This document shows, piece by piece, positions 1 through 11,539 of a stretch of DNA of 64,000 nucleotides. A model generated the notes under the pieces. The model ran no database searches. It had not been told where the DNA came from and saw only the letters and a program-made list of their open reading frames with translations. The stretch comes from Microvirga guangxiensis (lineage in GTDB: Bacteria; Pseudomonadota; Alphaproteobacteria; Rhizobiales; Beijerinckiaceae): positions 90,300 through 154,299 of the forward strand of contig NZ_FMVJ01000010.1 in the NCBI RefSeq assembly GCF_900102135.1, given 5' to 3'. Positions within the stretch are counted from its first letter, which is position 1; the number at the start of each line of letters is the position of its first letter. The position numbers and the translations under genes are program-made.

Positions 1-594
1 GGAAGCTAAAAAAGAGGCATGTGAAATGACCATCGGGGCGGCGATCCTCTATCGGATTCGCCAGCGACATAGATTGCACTGCGGGGCTGCTGGTCGAGAA
101 GGCAGACGATCTTATGGCTGCCACCGCGCCCGTGTTCACAATGAGACGGAGACACTCAACGATCCGAATTGTGGAGCCGGAGACTGTACTTGCTGGACAG
201 CTTCCGCTCCTTCTTTGCAGGTGAGTTCCATCGCACAAGTGTATTGTTTCGACCTCCTCGATATCAGTCGCTTGATTGGCCGCGCGGGGCAGATCCAATC
301 CCACAGTACTTGGCGTTGTAGCTGCGTGAACGCGGATTAGAGGTGTCGTCGAGTGGTCCTAGGGCGCTTGCTCGTTCCACGCCGGGACGTTAGATGCCCC
401 GCAATTGCTTACGATTAAACATCAGCGCAGAGGCGCTGATCCACTGCGAAATGTTCCAGCGAAAACGCGTCACTCGTTCCCGACTGACACTTCGTCAGGA
501 CGGGATAGCTTCGGGTGCATTGAGCGCGTGAGGGGAGCGGGTTGGGACGTGGAACGGCGGTAAGGGGGAGTAAACCGTTTCGGGATAGAAGTAA
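1..594. other. Left-edge stretch without a recognisable gene
   Basis: No convincing coding region, tRNA or repeat was seen. The only open frame here (26-340, +) has a composition and length expected by chance and no recognisable motif. The stretch lies downstream of the leftward peroxiredoxin gene. Confidence 0.5.
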
Positions 595-1272
595 TTAGTT
601 TACTTCGCTTGAAATACGTTCGAGAACTGGAAGCAGTTCTGTTGGGTCTGGACGCCTTGTGTAGTCTGGATTGACCTCCGCGTAGGCGATCATTCCGTCC
701 TGCCTCACAACGTATCGTGCAGGCATCGGGAGTGTCCAGCTCGGATCACCATTGATGATTGTGAGGTCGTTCCGAAAGACTTCAGTGTAGACATCAATCA
801 GGTAGTCTGGAAGCTTGTAGCGAAGACCAAACTCGCCGGCAATACTATTGGACGGGTCGGAAAGGATTGGGAACTCGATTGCGTTCTCGCGCTGCGACCG
901 GCGACTGTTTGCAGGGGTTTGTGGAGAGATTGCGATGAGATGAGCTCCATGTGATCTGATTTGGGGTAGGAAACTCTGCAGTGATCGCAGCTCGATGTTG
1001 CAGTAGGGGCACCAGACGCCACGATAGAAGGAAATGACCAATGGCCCCTTCTTCAGCAATTCGTCCGATGAAACCGGTTCGCCATTGGAGTCATTTAGCG
1101 TGAAAGACGGAGTCAGGTCTCCTACTTTGCGGGCTCTCGCCGCGGCACCAGAGGCAACGAGTTCATTGGTGGCGCGGTGCATCCATTGGTGTACCCAACT
1201 GGGCACAGTTATCGGCCCCTCGCCAGCCTCAAACTTCGATCTGAGCGCATCAAGCGCATCCTGGAGAGCCAT
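595..1272 (-). CDS. Peroxiredoxin-like (AhpC/TSA, thioredoxin-fold) protein
   Basis: A thioredoxin-fold peroxidase of the AhpC/TSA peroxiredoxin-like class, probably reducing peroxides in the cytoplasm with thiol electrons. The first ~60 residues are helical. The fold follows, with the redox motif FYRGVWCPYC at about residues 82-91, giving a CxxC pair rather than the single peroxidatic Cys of classical AhpC. 'ISPQTPANS' and a late 'MPARYVVRQDG' segment with a cis-Pro-type context match bacterioferritin-comigratory/PRX-like family members. ATG at 1272 is chosen over an upstream TTG at 1278 because an AAAGG sequence lies about 7 bases before it. About 225 residues is normal for the family. It stands alone; the flanks hold no obvious partner. 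Family assignment is firm, substrate unknown. Confidence 0.85.
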   Translation of the reverse strand: MALQDALDALRSKFEAGEGPITVPSWVHQWMHRATNELVASGAAARARKVGDLTPSFTLNDSNGEPVSSDELLKKGPLVISFYRGVWCPYCNIELRSLQSFLPQIRSHGAHLIAISPQTPANSRRSQRENAIEFPILSDPSNSIAGEFGLRYKLPDYLIDVYTEVFRNDLTIINGDPSWTLPMPARYVVRQDGMIAYAEVNPDYTRRPDPTELLPVLERISSEVN

Positions 1273-1724
1273 TGCCAATCCTTTCGATCCAGCGCTCAGA
1301 GCTGGAGCATCACTAACGATCCAATGCAGGAGAGAATGTCTCAGCTGGGCAGTGGTATGAATGACATTTTGCCCACGCTTTCCGCCAAACTGGGCCAGTC
1401 GTGATCGACAGTTAGGGGCACTTGTATAGAGTGTGGACGGGTGCCGCTCGACCCATTATCGCCCCGCCGAAGCGCGGGATTGAGGGGGAAGGGTAACTCT
1501 GCGTTGGAATGGGCGCTAGCCAGTAAGACAGGACCAGAACCCCTGGTGTAGGTGCCGGTAGTTCGGAAATGGGGGCGGGGGCGCCGGACTATTTTTGGTG
1601 TCTGTACTTCTCGAGGACCACCGATGTCTCCTGTACGGTCTCTTTCTGATGGAAGAATGATCGGTGACGGGTGCTCGTCTGCAAACTGATCTCTTGGGAT
1701 CGCAAAAGGGCGTTGTAGAAGCTG
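1273..1724. other. Intergenic region between the peroxiredoxin and the exported-protein genes
   Basis: Frames here (for example 1341-1757 on the - strand) lack motifs and look like chance. It probably carries the divergent promoters of the peroxiredoxin (-) and the 1725 gene (+), but I see no clear -35/-10 pair. Confidence 0.4.
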
Positions 1725-2159
1725 ATGACGGATCTGCGGAGACACCTGGAGGGACACTGGTCCGGCGGCCTGTTAGCTGCCGCGATGGCCTATTTCCTGT
1801 TCCTCCAGAGCCTGACTGGAGCCATCGCCCAAGGAGCGTCGGCTAGCGCCGTCGCAGATCGATCCTTTGTCACCTGCTCTTCCATAGACAGCTATCATGA
1901 GACCGGCGATCCACCCCAAGGCTCCGGCGACGGTCACCATAAGTGTTGCGGCATCCTCTCCCAGCTCTCAGGCGATAAGGTTGGCACGCTTTCCGATGGC
2001 CAACTTGTCTTTCTGCGTACCGACCCTTTCCATGAAGTACTGAGGTCAGACTGTTCCATTACTCCCGGCGGCGAGCGCAAGAAGTCCCACGCTGCGGAAG
2101 CGCGTGCACCGCCTCAGCGGAGCCGAGCGCCGATCTTTTTCGCCCACCGTTCCTCGTGA
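1725..2159 (+). CDS. Small exported Cys/His-containing protein upstream of PepSY gene (DUF2946-like)
   Basis: A 144-residue protein with an N-terminal hydrophobic segment (LLAAAMAYFLFLQSLTG, about residues 16-32) typical of a signal peptide or anchor. It is followed by a Cys/His-rich stretch (GDGHHKCCGIL at about residues 68-78) and a basic, low-complexity tail. Short proteins with this plan, often labelled DUF2946, commonly sit next to PepSY membrane proteins and TonB receptors in metal-handling loci. Here the PepSY gene follows 49 bases downstream on the same strand, so the two are probably co-transcribed. A role in periplasmic metal (copper or iron) handling is inferred from the Cys/His pattern and the neighbour only. 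The tail after residue 110 is unusually basic and may reflect decay. Confidence 0.55.
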   Translation: MTDLRRHLEGHWSGGLLAAAMAYFLFLQSLTGAIAQGASASAVADRSFVTCSSIDSYHETGDPPQGSGDGHHKCCGILSQLSGDKVGTLSDGQLVFLRTDPFHEVLRSDCSITPGGERKKSHAAEARAPPQRSRAPIFFAHRSS

Positions 2160-2208
2160 GCGGCGATGTTCCTAGCTGCGTTCCTGGACGCTGACCTGAG
2201 CAACAGTC

Positions 2209-3579
2209 ATGTCTGATCAAACCTTGCGCGGGGGGCGCGGCGTCGCGCGCTCCGACGCAGCCTCTACTGACCTCTACCGCGCCGTCTGGCGTTGGCACTT
2301 CTATGCCGGTCTTCTGGTCCTGCCGTTCCTCATCGTCCTCTCAATTACCGGCGGCCTCTACCTCTTCAAGGATGAAATCGATGGAATCGTCCATGCTGAC
2401 CTCAAGCGGGTCGAGGTGCGGGACCCGTCCAACCGAGTTGCCCCATCGTCCATGGTTGCGGCGGCTTTGGTCGCGCATCCCGGCAAGGCGGTCAAGTACA
2501 CTGATCCAATCACGTCGACCGCATCGGCCGAGGTGACGATTAAGACGACTTCCGGTCAGAACCTGGCGGTTTACGTAAATCCCTACGGTGGCCAAGTGCT
2601 GGGATCGTTACCCGATCGTGGCACAGTCATGTGGACGGTGCGCTACCTCCACAGCCTCAAGTACTTCGGGACCGTCACCCGAGCCTTCGTTGAGATCGCG
2701 GCGGGGTGGTCGATTCTTCTCGTGGGAACGGGCATTTATCTCTGGTGGCCAAGACGACAGTCCGGAGGCGTATTGTCCATTCGAAGCACGCCGAACCGGC
2801 GAGTGTTCTGGCGAGACACCCACGCGGTCACGGGCATCTTTGTCGGCTTCTTCATCGTGTTTCTAGCCATCACCGGCCTGCCATGGTCGAACGTCTGGGG
2901 TGGCAAGGTCAACGAGTGGGCCAACGGCCACAATTTCGGCTATCCGGCCGGCGTGCGCGTGGCGGTGCCGATGTCGGACGAGCACCTGGGCCACGTCAGC
3001 CCGACTACCTGGTCGCTGGAGCAGGCGCAGGTGCCGGAAACCGCCAGACACGCCCATGGCGCGGAGCCGATCGGGCTGGACAGGGCCATTGCCATCTTCG
3101 ACGGCCTGGGTCTGCACAGGGGCTACACGGTTGCGATCCCTACGTCGGCCACGGGCGTCTACTCGGCCTCGGTCTACCCTGACGACGTCGCGCAGCAGCG
3201 GGTTGTTCATCTCAACCAATACTCGGGGAAGCCGCTCATCGACATGAGCTATGCCGACTACGGCCCTCTCGGGAGGTGGCTGGAGTTTGGTATCAGTGTC
3301 CACATGGGGCAGCAGTTCGGCCTGGCGAACCAGCTTTTCCTAGTAGCGGTCTGCGTGGCAGTCGTGGTGCTGGGCGTTTCGGCTGGAACGATGTGGTGGA
3401 AGCGCCGGCCCACCGGATCGCTTGGCATACCGCCGGCTCCGGCCGATAAGCGCGTGCTGCGAGGCCTTCTGGTCATCCTCATCATGGGTGGGATCCTATT
3501 CCCGCTCGTGGGCGCCTCACTGCTGGTGATGTTGACTCTTGATTGGGCGCTCACGGAGCGGACTAGAAGTGTCGCTTGA
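2209..3579 (+). CDS. PepSY-associated transmembrane protein
   Basis: A 456-residue inner-membrane protein of the PepSY-TM family, associated with siderophore/iron-reductase or periplasmic protease-inhibitor functions. Membrane segments are visible near residues 32-52 (WHFYAGLLVLPFLIVLS, with the conserved WHFYAG start), 160-180 (AAGWSILLVGTGIYLWW), 205-226 (AVTGIFVGFFIVFLAITG), 375-395 and 425-448. The second segment ends in a WWPRR motif and the fourth in MWWKRRP, both family hallmarks. Periplasmic loops hold the PepSY-like repeats, including 'HLNQYSGKPL'. It starts at the ATG of 2209, 49 bases after the small exported protein. Most likely a partner of that gene in metal uptake or reduction. 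Function beyond family is inferred. Confidence 0.85.
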   Translation: MSDQTLRGGRGVARSDAASTDLYRAVWRWHFYAGLLVLPFLIVLSITGGLYLFKDEIDGIVHADLKRVEVRDPSNRVAPSSMVAAALVAHPGKAVKYTDPITSTASAEVTIKTTSGQNLAVYVNPYGGQVLGSLPDRGTVMWTVRYLHSLKYFGTVTRAFVEIAAGWSILLVGTGIYLWWPRRQSGGVLSIRSTPNRRVFWRDTHAVTGIFVGFFIVFLAITGLPWSNVWGGKVNEWANGHNFGYPAGVRVAVPMSDEHLGHVSPTTWSLEQAQVPETARHAHGAEPIGLDRAIAIFDGLGLHRGYTVAIPTSATGVYSASVYPDDVAQQRVVHLNQYSGKPLIDMSYADYGPLGRWLEFGISVHMGQQFGLANQLFLVAVCVAVVVLGVSAGTMWWKRRPTGSLGIPPAPADKRVLRGLLVILIMGGILFPLVGASLLVMLTLDWALTERTRSVA

Positions 3580-3950
3580 TCAAACTGAATGGTCGCTGGT
3601 GCGGCGACGGTCCAGTCTCCTGGCAGGGCGACTTGTAGGCCTGTCCCTGATGCACTGGGCCGCAGGTTCAGCGAGACGATCGGCAGTCCCAGGCGCGTAC
3701 TCCACCACTCCGGTCACCGATGGCGCCGATCCCGAAGAAGTCGTTCTTGATGCCCTTGGCCTCCGGCATTCAGGTGAACGGGTTCTCGGCTCGAGGGACG
3801 ATCGGCAGCAGCCAGTCCTGGCCGAAGGGGTGGCCGGCGATCAACGTCTTCCAGCTGCACGGGGTCGGCAGAACCTAGTTGCGATCTTTAAAAATGGCAA
3901 CGCAAACTGGCTTGCCTGTGTTTGTCGATAAGGCGTCCGACAGAATGGGC
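3580..3950. other. Gap with possible decayed coding material
   Basis: No intact gene. The + strand reading frame to 3931 is short-lived and lacks motifs. The base composition resembles coding DNA, so a decayed gene fragment is possible, but I cannot identify it. Confidence 0.3.
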
Positions 3951-4961
3951 CTAGCGCGCCTGAAGGGGACCTGTTTCGAACCCGAACCTATAGGACGTCG
4001 GGGGGACGCCGATTTCGTCCAAGAAAGCTCGGCGCATAACCTCTGCGCTTCCAAACCCGCAGCACGCTGCGACGTCCTCAACGGGACGCCGGGTCTGTTC
4101 GAGCAACGTCCTTGCGGCTTCAACCCTCGCCTTACGGATATAGCGTGCCGGCGTAACTCCGATCTCTGCGCGGAAGACTCTGCTGAAGTTACGCGGGCTC
4201 ATCGCCATCTGTGATGCGAGACTCTCGACTGTGAGTCGATCGCCAAGGTGCTCTGCGATCCAGGCCAGAAGCGCGACCAACGTCCTCGAAGATGGCGCCT
4301 CTGCTGCCAACGCTACACTAAACTGGCGCTGTCCACCCGTTCGCTTTAGGAAGACAACCATTTGCCGCGCGACCCGCAGCGCAAGCTCACTGCCAATGTC
4401 CTCTTCGACCAGTGCGAGCGAGAGATCGATGCCAGCGGTCACACCTGCTGACGTGTAGACGTTTCCGTCCTTTACCCAGATGGCCTCCGAGTCTACTCGG
4501 ACGTTGACGAAGGCGGATTGAAGCCGGTCCGCATAGGCCCAATGCGTAGCGGCTCTCCGGCCGTCAAGGAGGCCCGCCTTCGCCAATACAAAGGCCGCCG
4601 TGCACACCGACGCCATTCTCCGGACACGCGTTTCATGCTCTTTGAGCCATTGCATGAGATCACTGTCGAGGGGAGTCGACGCCGCAGAGCCATCTCCACC
4701 TATTACGATGAGCGTGTCGATTGGACCTCCGAGGTCCGTAAAATGGAAAGGAGCCTTCATCTCAAGTCCACAATCGCCGCCTATCACGCAGGAGGCGCCG
4801 CCGGATGCTACGGTGATGCGATATGGCAGAGTTGCGCTGCCGTGCAGAACATTGGCGAACTTAAATACAGTCAGAGCGCCCGTAAGATCCAACTCCAGAA
4901 TCGGAGGGACCGCGAGAAGAACGATATGCAGAGGCGGCTTGCTTCTTCTGGACTTCGACAC
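3951..4961 (-). CDS. GlxA-family transcriptional regulator (DJ-1/PfpI domain + AraC HTH)
   Basis: A 336-residue regulator with two parts. Residues about 10-180 form a DJ-1/PfpI (class I glutamine amidotransferase-like) sensor domain: LHIVLLAVPPILELDLTG at the start, then the nucleophile-elbow region 'ASVCTAAFVLAKAGLLDG' and 'RAATHWAY'. Residues about 225-325 form an AraC-type double helix-turn-helix with LTVESLASQMAMSPRNFSRVF and the second-HTH signature 'VEDVAACCGFGSAEVMRRAF'. The start is GTG at 4961; no ATG lies nearby in frame. It reads away from two DJ-1-fold genes starting at 5111 and probably controls them and itself from the shared ~150-bp gap. Family GlxA is certain; the ligand is unknown. 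Confidence 0.88.
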   Translation of the reverse strand: MSKSRRSKPPLHIVLLAVPPILELDLTGALTVFKFANVLHGSATLPYRITVASGGASCVIGGDCGLEMKAPFHFTDLGGPIDTLIVIGGDGSAASTPLDSDLMQWLKEHETRVRRMASVCTAAFVLAKAGLLDGRRAATHWAYADRLQSAFVNVRVDSEAIWVKDGNVYTSAGVTAGIDLSLALVEEDIGSELALRVARQMVVFLKRTGGQRQFSVALAAEAPSSRTLVALLAWIAEHLGDRLTVESLASQMAMSPRNFSRVFRAEIGVTPARYIRKARVEAARTLLEQTRRPVEDVAACCGFGSAEVMRRAFLDEIGVPPTSYRFGFETGPLQAR

Positions 4962-5110
4962 AACTTCGAACTCTACACTGTAGCCTCGGAACGTCGTCTT
5001 CTGTTTATGCAGTCACGCCCGCTCATTGGCCGATTTCGTGGGCATTATGTCATAGCGGCCATATGATCGTCCGTCTATAGGGACGCTGACACCCTTACTG
5101 GAGCGATCCC

Positions 5111-5941
5111 TTGACCGCAGCCCTCCCAATTCATGAAGATGAACTGAAAAGCATGCGCGAAATGCGCGTTAAGATGACGGACACCGGCGTAAAGCCTTTC
5201 AAGGTTGCTGTTGTTATCAGTCCTGGCTTTATTCCGATGGATATGGTGGGCATCCAAACTGTGCTAGGGACCTGCCCCGGCGCCGAGCTCCACCTTGTTT
5301 GGAAGAAGCGCGAGCTCGTCGAGGGCTTTCCCAACTGGTGGACCATGCCGACCACGACGTTTGAGGAATGTCCTGACGATCTTGACGTGCTCGCGGCTCC
5401 GATGATGCCGCCGGAGGTGATCAGCGACCCAGACGTTGTGGACTTCTTCCACAATCGTGGGGTCAAAGCGCGATATATCATAGGAGTCTGCTGTGGAGTG
5501 CTCCTCGCAGGTGCAGCCGGCCTAGTGCGCGGCAAGCGGGTCACAGCAAGCTACAATGCCTTGTCGGTGCTTAGTGAGTTGGGGCCTTCGGAAGTGCTCC
5601 CACCTGGCAGTGGGGTTGTCGTTGACGGGAACCTCTATACGGCAGGTCCGGGCATCGGAAGTTTCGAAGCCTCGCTTCTTGTTGCGGCAGACGCTTTCGG
5701 TCAGCAAATGGCCGCGTTTGCTGAGCTGGCAATGGAGTATGACCCGCATCCTCCTTTCGGGACGGGCAATGCGAGCAAGGCACACCGTGACTCGCTCGCA
5801 ATGCTGGAGGCGCTGGAGTCGCACATGGTGCCGCTCTATCGCTCTGGAACAACAGCCGCTCTGGCAAGAGTCGCTAAGTTCGACCTCCCTTCCGCCGTCA
5901 AAGAAAGCCAGCTCTATGGGGAGACATCGAATGCAATTTGA
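5111..5941 (+). CDS. DJ-1/PfpI family protein
   Basis: A 276-residue DJ-1/PfpI superfamily protein. A beta strand opens the domain at about residue 30 (FKVAVVISPGFIPMDMVG). The nucleophile elbow is 'IGVCCGVLLAGAAGL' with the reactive Cys in the usual V-C-x-G context, and 'GNLYTAGPGIGSFEASLLV' gives the late conserved segment. Members include isonitrile hydratase-like and amidase-like enzymes; the exact reaction cannot be told. TTG at 5111 is taken as start because GGAG lies 7 bases upstream; ATG codons at 5153 and 5174 are alternatives. The 3' end overlaps the next gene by 11 bases, indicating translational coupling. Confidence 0.78.
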   Translation: MTAALPIHEDELKSMREMRVKMTDTGVKPFKVAVVISPGFIPMDMVGIQTVLGTCPGAELHLVWKKRELVEGFPNWWTMPTTTFEECPDDLDVLAAPMMPPEVISDPDVVDFFHNRGVKARYIIGVCCGVLLAGAAGLVRGKRVTASYNALSVLSELGPSEVLPPGSGVVVDGNLYTAGPGIGSFEASLLVAADAFGQQMAAFAELAMEYDPHPPFGTGNASKAHRDSLAMLEALESHMVPLYRSGTTAALARVAKFDLPSAVKESQLYGETSNAI

Positions 5942-6656
5942 TCGTCGGGAGACGCTGCTTTCCCTCTCAGCTCTTATGGCGACTCCCTGGCTGTCTCAGC
6001 TCGCGCATGCCACGGTCCCGGCAAACCGTCGGGTTGCCATTTTATTGTTTGATGGCGTAACGGCATTGGATGCGATCGGCCCTTACGAACTGCTCCATCG
6101 GGTTCCGGGGCTGGAAGTGACTTTTGTTGCTGAGACAAAGGGCCCAGTTACTGCCGACAGCGGCGCCTTGAGGTTGATTGCAGAGCAATCGCTGACGGAT
6201 GTTCAGGAGACCGCAATTCTCATCGTGCCCGGTGGTGGGATTGGCGTCCGGAGGGTGCGTGAAAACCAGCGTGTCATGGAATGGATCAAAGTCATCGATC
6301 AAACCACAACTTACACGGCAAGTGTTTGCACGGGCTCGTTAATTCTTGCTGAAGCGGGCTTGCTCAAGTCGCGAGATGCTGCCACGCATTGGGCGCTGAA
6401 GAATATGCTCGGTGAGCTTGGCGCACAGTATAAGCCAGATCGCTATGTCCGCTCTGGAAAGTACTGGACGTCCGCAGGCGTTTCAGCCGGCATCGATATG
6501 ACATTGGCTATGATTGGGGAGATGTACGGCCGAACTGAGGCCCAAATCCAGCAGCTTGGACTTCAGTACGACCCTGACCCACCGTTTGATAGCGGATCAG
6601 ATCAGAAGGCTTCGCCAGAGATCATCGAGGCCTTTCTCGCCCGGCGTCGTCGCTAG
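5931..6656 (+). CDS. DJ-1/PfpI family protein with N-terminal export-type signal
   Basis: A second DJ-1/PfpI-fold protein, 241 residues. The N-terminus MQFDRRETLLSLSALMA carries a twin Arg followed by a hydrophobic stretch and an AHA-type cleavage site near residue 26, suggesting Tat export. The fold then begins with RRVAILLFDGVTALDAIGP. The nucleophile region is 'TASVCTGSLILAEAGLL' followed by 'DAATHWALKNM', the same arrangement as in isonitrile hydratase-type and GlxA sensor domains. The late 'YWTSAGVSAGIDMTLAMIG' segment is intact. ATG at 5931 overlaps the preceding gene by 11 bases and a GGGGAGA sequence precedes it. A periplasmic location would be unusual for this fold and is inferred from the signal only. 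Confidence 0.78.
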   Translation: MQFDRRETLLSLSALMATPWLSQLAHATVPANRRVAILLFDGVTALDAIGPYELLHRVPGLEVTFVAETKGPVTADSGALRLIAEQSLTDVQETAILIVPGGGIGVRRVRENQRVMEWIKVIDQTTTYTASVCTGSLILAEAGLLKSRDAATHWALKNMLGELGAQYKPDRYVRSGKYWTSAGVSAGIDMTLAMIGEMYGRTEAQIQQLGLQYDPDPPFDSGSDQKASPEIIEAFLARRRR

Positions 6657-6971
6657 CCTCCGCTCCGAGAGGCGCCACGAAACTATACACCGGCGCGCGG
6701 TCGATACCATGTTCGAAGTGGACTCTGAAGCTTCTGCTGCCCTTCAGCACCCGAGCTTTGTCAGTTGCAACTGGGCTGAGGATGGAATCAGGATCAGATT
6801 CAGTCTCACCTCACCATGCTACAGTGAACACGCTTCTTAACATCCCAATGTCTCTATTGGCTGTGTGCTGCAATCGCTCGGCCTCCGGCAACAAAAGACA
6901 ATAGACTTGAACAGATGATCAGTTTTGGATTCGTCTGCGCTACAACGGAAATCCTGATGTAGTTGCCCAGG
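6657..6971. other. Gap without recognisable gene
   Basis: Only short chance frames are present. The 3' end (from about 6,950) may hold the decayed start of the SnoaL-like pseudogene that follows. Confidence 0.4.
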
Positions 6972-7331
6972 GCCATCCGCAGCTACGTCGATGCGTACAA
7001 TGCGAAAGATGTTGATTGTATGCTAACTTGCTTTGCTAACGACGTGCATTTTCAGAGTCTCTCAGGGGGCCAAATGAACGCTGAAGTCAAGGGAAGCCGT
7101 GAATTGGCAGCTTTGGCAAAGATGGGTGCCTGAGCGTTCACAGAACGGCATCCATTGGTGACTAACTGTATCGTCGTCGCAAACAGGATCGTGATAGAGG
7201 CTGACTACAGCGCTACTGTCGCAACTGACCTTCCGAATGGATGGACCGCAGGACAACATCACAACTTCAGAGGAACTAGCTACTTCGAGTTGATGGGCGG
7301 CCTGATTGTGACAATCGTGGATGCAAGGTGA
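6972..7331 (+). pseudogene. SnoaL/NTF2-like protein, broken by an in-frame stop
   Basis: Reading from 6972 gives AIRSYVDAYNAKDVDCML followed by a 'FANDVHFQS' segment, the typical start of a SnoaL-like/ketosteroid-isomerase-fold protein. A TGA at 7131-7133 stops the frame after KMGA. The same frame then continues to the TGA at 7329-7331, including 'NFRGTSYFELMGGLI', the usual final beta strands. About 120 residues total is the family size, and no frameshift is needed to join the halves. No credible start codon lies upstream of 6972. I infer a gene inactivated by one nonsense mutation, with a degraded 5' end. Confidence 0.65.
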
Positions 7332-7417
7332 TCGTCGCCGGTCAAGCACTTGCATACGACTTAGCCGCGCTGTGCCGCGCGGCGATCAGGGTGGAAGTTG
7401 AGCGGCAATCAACTTGA

Positions 7418-9888
<2,471 letters not shown>

Positions 9889-9966
9889 TTGACGCTCGCA
9901 ACGACAATCAACAAAGTGCTTGCATCTGTGTCGCGGCGCGACAATCATCGTCTCGCCGCGACAGCC

Positions 9967-10307
9967 AATCACCATCCTGATCGCCGCGCTCCTCCGATCC
10001 AGATCGTCGCGCAATACGCGCTGGTTACCGAAACCGCACCTTATATTGATAAGGTATCTTCCAACCAGTGTGTACCCGAGGCAGATACGAGAGGCTACGC
10101 CGTTCCATCGTCTCATCAACCTAAGCGATGTAGCCTTCTCTAGTGCCGCAGTCTGTCATGGGGTCGAGGGTCGCCGCAGATGTGTGGTCTGATCCGAGCG
10201 ACGTAGGCGCCAGCTGTGGGCTCTAGATCCAGGAAGCGGCTCGATTGAAGCGGGTAACGGGCAGTCAACTCAAAGTATTCTGGTTGCCAAACTTGCGATG
10301 ATCGTTT
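9967..10307. other. Gap right of the IS21 element
   Basis: No gene seen. Short frames here lack motifs. It separates the IS21 end from the leftward phosphotransferase gene. Confidence 0.4.
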
Positions 10308-11075
10308 TCAGAAAAGCTCGTCCAACAGCAAGTGGAATTGCAGCTTGTGTTGATCGGGCTCAGCAATGCCATACTGATGAAATAGCCTCTCCTGTAAGGA
10401 CCGGCCAAACTCACCAAGACAGTTCCAGAGTATGGCAAGGTCCTGGTATCGGTCAGCGACACCAACTCTCCCAACGTCGATGCAGCCGACAACCTCGCCT
10501 TCATGGATCAGAAGATTATCCAGCGAGAAATCGCCATGCGTGACGACAGGATCAGGTGCGAGTGGCAGAAGAGCGCTCATCGCCTCCCAAACTTGCTCGG
10601 CAGTCCAACCTTCCCGTTCCTCATCAAAGTCATCAGCGTCTACCCAGCCTTCATCGATACGAATTCGTGCACGGTGAAGCCGAAAGGTGTGATCGCTGTT
10701 AAAGGGACACTCGCTTATCGGGATCGTATGCAGCCGGCGCAGGAATGCCGCCAGCGCGTCAACAACGGCTAGGCCAGCGTCGGGGTTTGACTCAAGTATC
10801 TGGTAAGCCGTTCTGCCAGGCATGGCCGTCATTAGCAGCCATGCCTGATCGTGTGTCCGAACAAAGTGCTTGATCGCTGGCACAGGTATATATCCTTTAA
10901 GCCAGCCCAGCCTTACCATTTCGTCGGTGATTTCATCGGCAACGGCGTCCTCGCCGTACTTAAGGTACAAGCCAGCCGCGTCGGCTTTGCTGTGGAGACG
11001 GTAGACGGCGCCGCCGGACTGACCGACAGTGTTCCGCGCCCATTCATAATCCGTCAGCATGGCTGGCATGCTCAT
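10308..11075 (-). CDS. Aminoglycoside 3'-phosphotransferase, APH(3') family
   Basis: A 255-residue protein-kinase-fold phosphotransferase that would transfer ATP gamma-phosphate to the 3'-OH of kanamycin/neomycin-type aminoglycosides. The catalytic loop is VTHGDFSLDNLLIHEG (H-G-D-x4-N). The metal-binding segment is CIDVGRVGVADRYQDLA, and the C-terminal block 'LWNCLGEFGRSLQERLF' is characteristic of APH(3') enzymes. The sequence most resembles the APH(3')-I group as I remember it; this is family knowledge, not a search. ATG at 11075 is chosen because family proteins begin close to this point and upstream residues are unlike any. It lies next to an MFS remnant and within 400 bases of an IS21 end, suggesting acquisition with mobile DNA. 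All catalytic residues are present. Confidence 0.85.
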   Translation of the reverse strand: MSMPAMLTDYEWARNTVGQSGGAVYRLHSKADAAGLYLKYGEDAVADEITDEMVRLGWLKGYIPVPAIKHFVRTHDQAWLLMTAMPGRTAYQILESNPDAGLAVVDALAAFLRRLHTIPISECPFNSDHTFRLHRARIRIDEGWVDADDFDEEREGWTAEQVWEAMSALLPLAPDPVVTHGDFSLDNLLIHEGEVVGCIDVGRVGVADRYQDLAILWNCLGEFGRSLQERLFHQYGIAEPDQHKLQFHLLLDELF

Positions 11076-11539
11076 TACGGTCGACGGAACGGCACAGGCT
11101 TGCTCACGCTCTAAGTGGACCACTGAACAACCTCTCTGCAAAACGTGGTGCATTCACTTATGACGAAGTATCGCACAGTCAATGCATACGCAAGAAGAGT
11201 GCGAGAGGCCATTTGGTAGAGAGAAGCCAATCGGGCGACTCCCAGCATTCATTCCAGGAAGCGCCATGGGCTCTGACCATCATTGTGAGCTCAACACAAA
11301 GTGCTCTGGCAGATGCGGTTGACGCAAGTCAAAAGCTTGTCGGCTGGGTTGTTCCCGGAGAGGGTTGTGGGCTCCCCAATGTAGACTTTAATTGAAGTCT
11401 CTGGGCTGCCAGTTCTGGGAAAAGACCCTGGGGCAGGCCGTGGAGGTCTAAATAGCGAACCAGTACTCCATCAGGCCAGGCCATGAGGCACTGGTGGACG
11501 TGAACGGCAGGTGGCAGTAGGCCGCTTCACGTGATACCG
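11076..11539. other. Gap without recognisable gene
   Basis: Presumed promoter of the phosphotransferase and sequence beyond the truncated MFS remnant. No coding or RNA signal found. Confidence 0.35.

Noticed and set aside
1341..1757. 138-codon leftward frame upstream of the peroxiredoxin gene
   Set aside because: No recognisable protein features; overlaps the start of the exported-protein gene.
3539..3931. 130-codon frame after the PepSY gene
   Set aside because: It overlaps the end of the PepSY gene in another frame and shows no motif or credible start.
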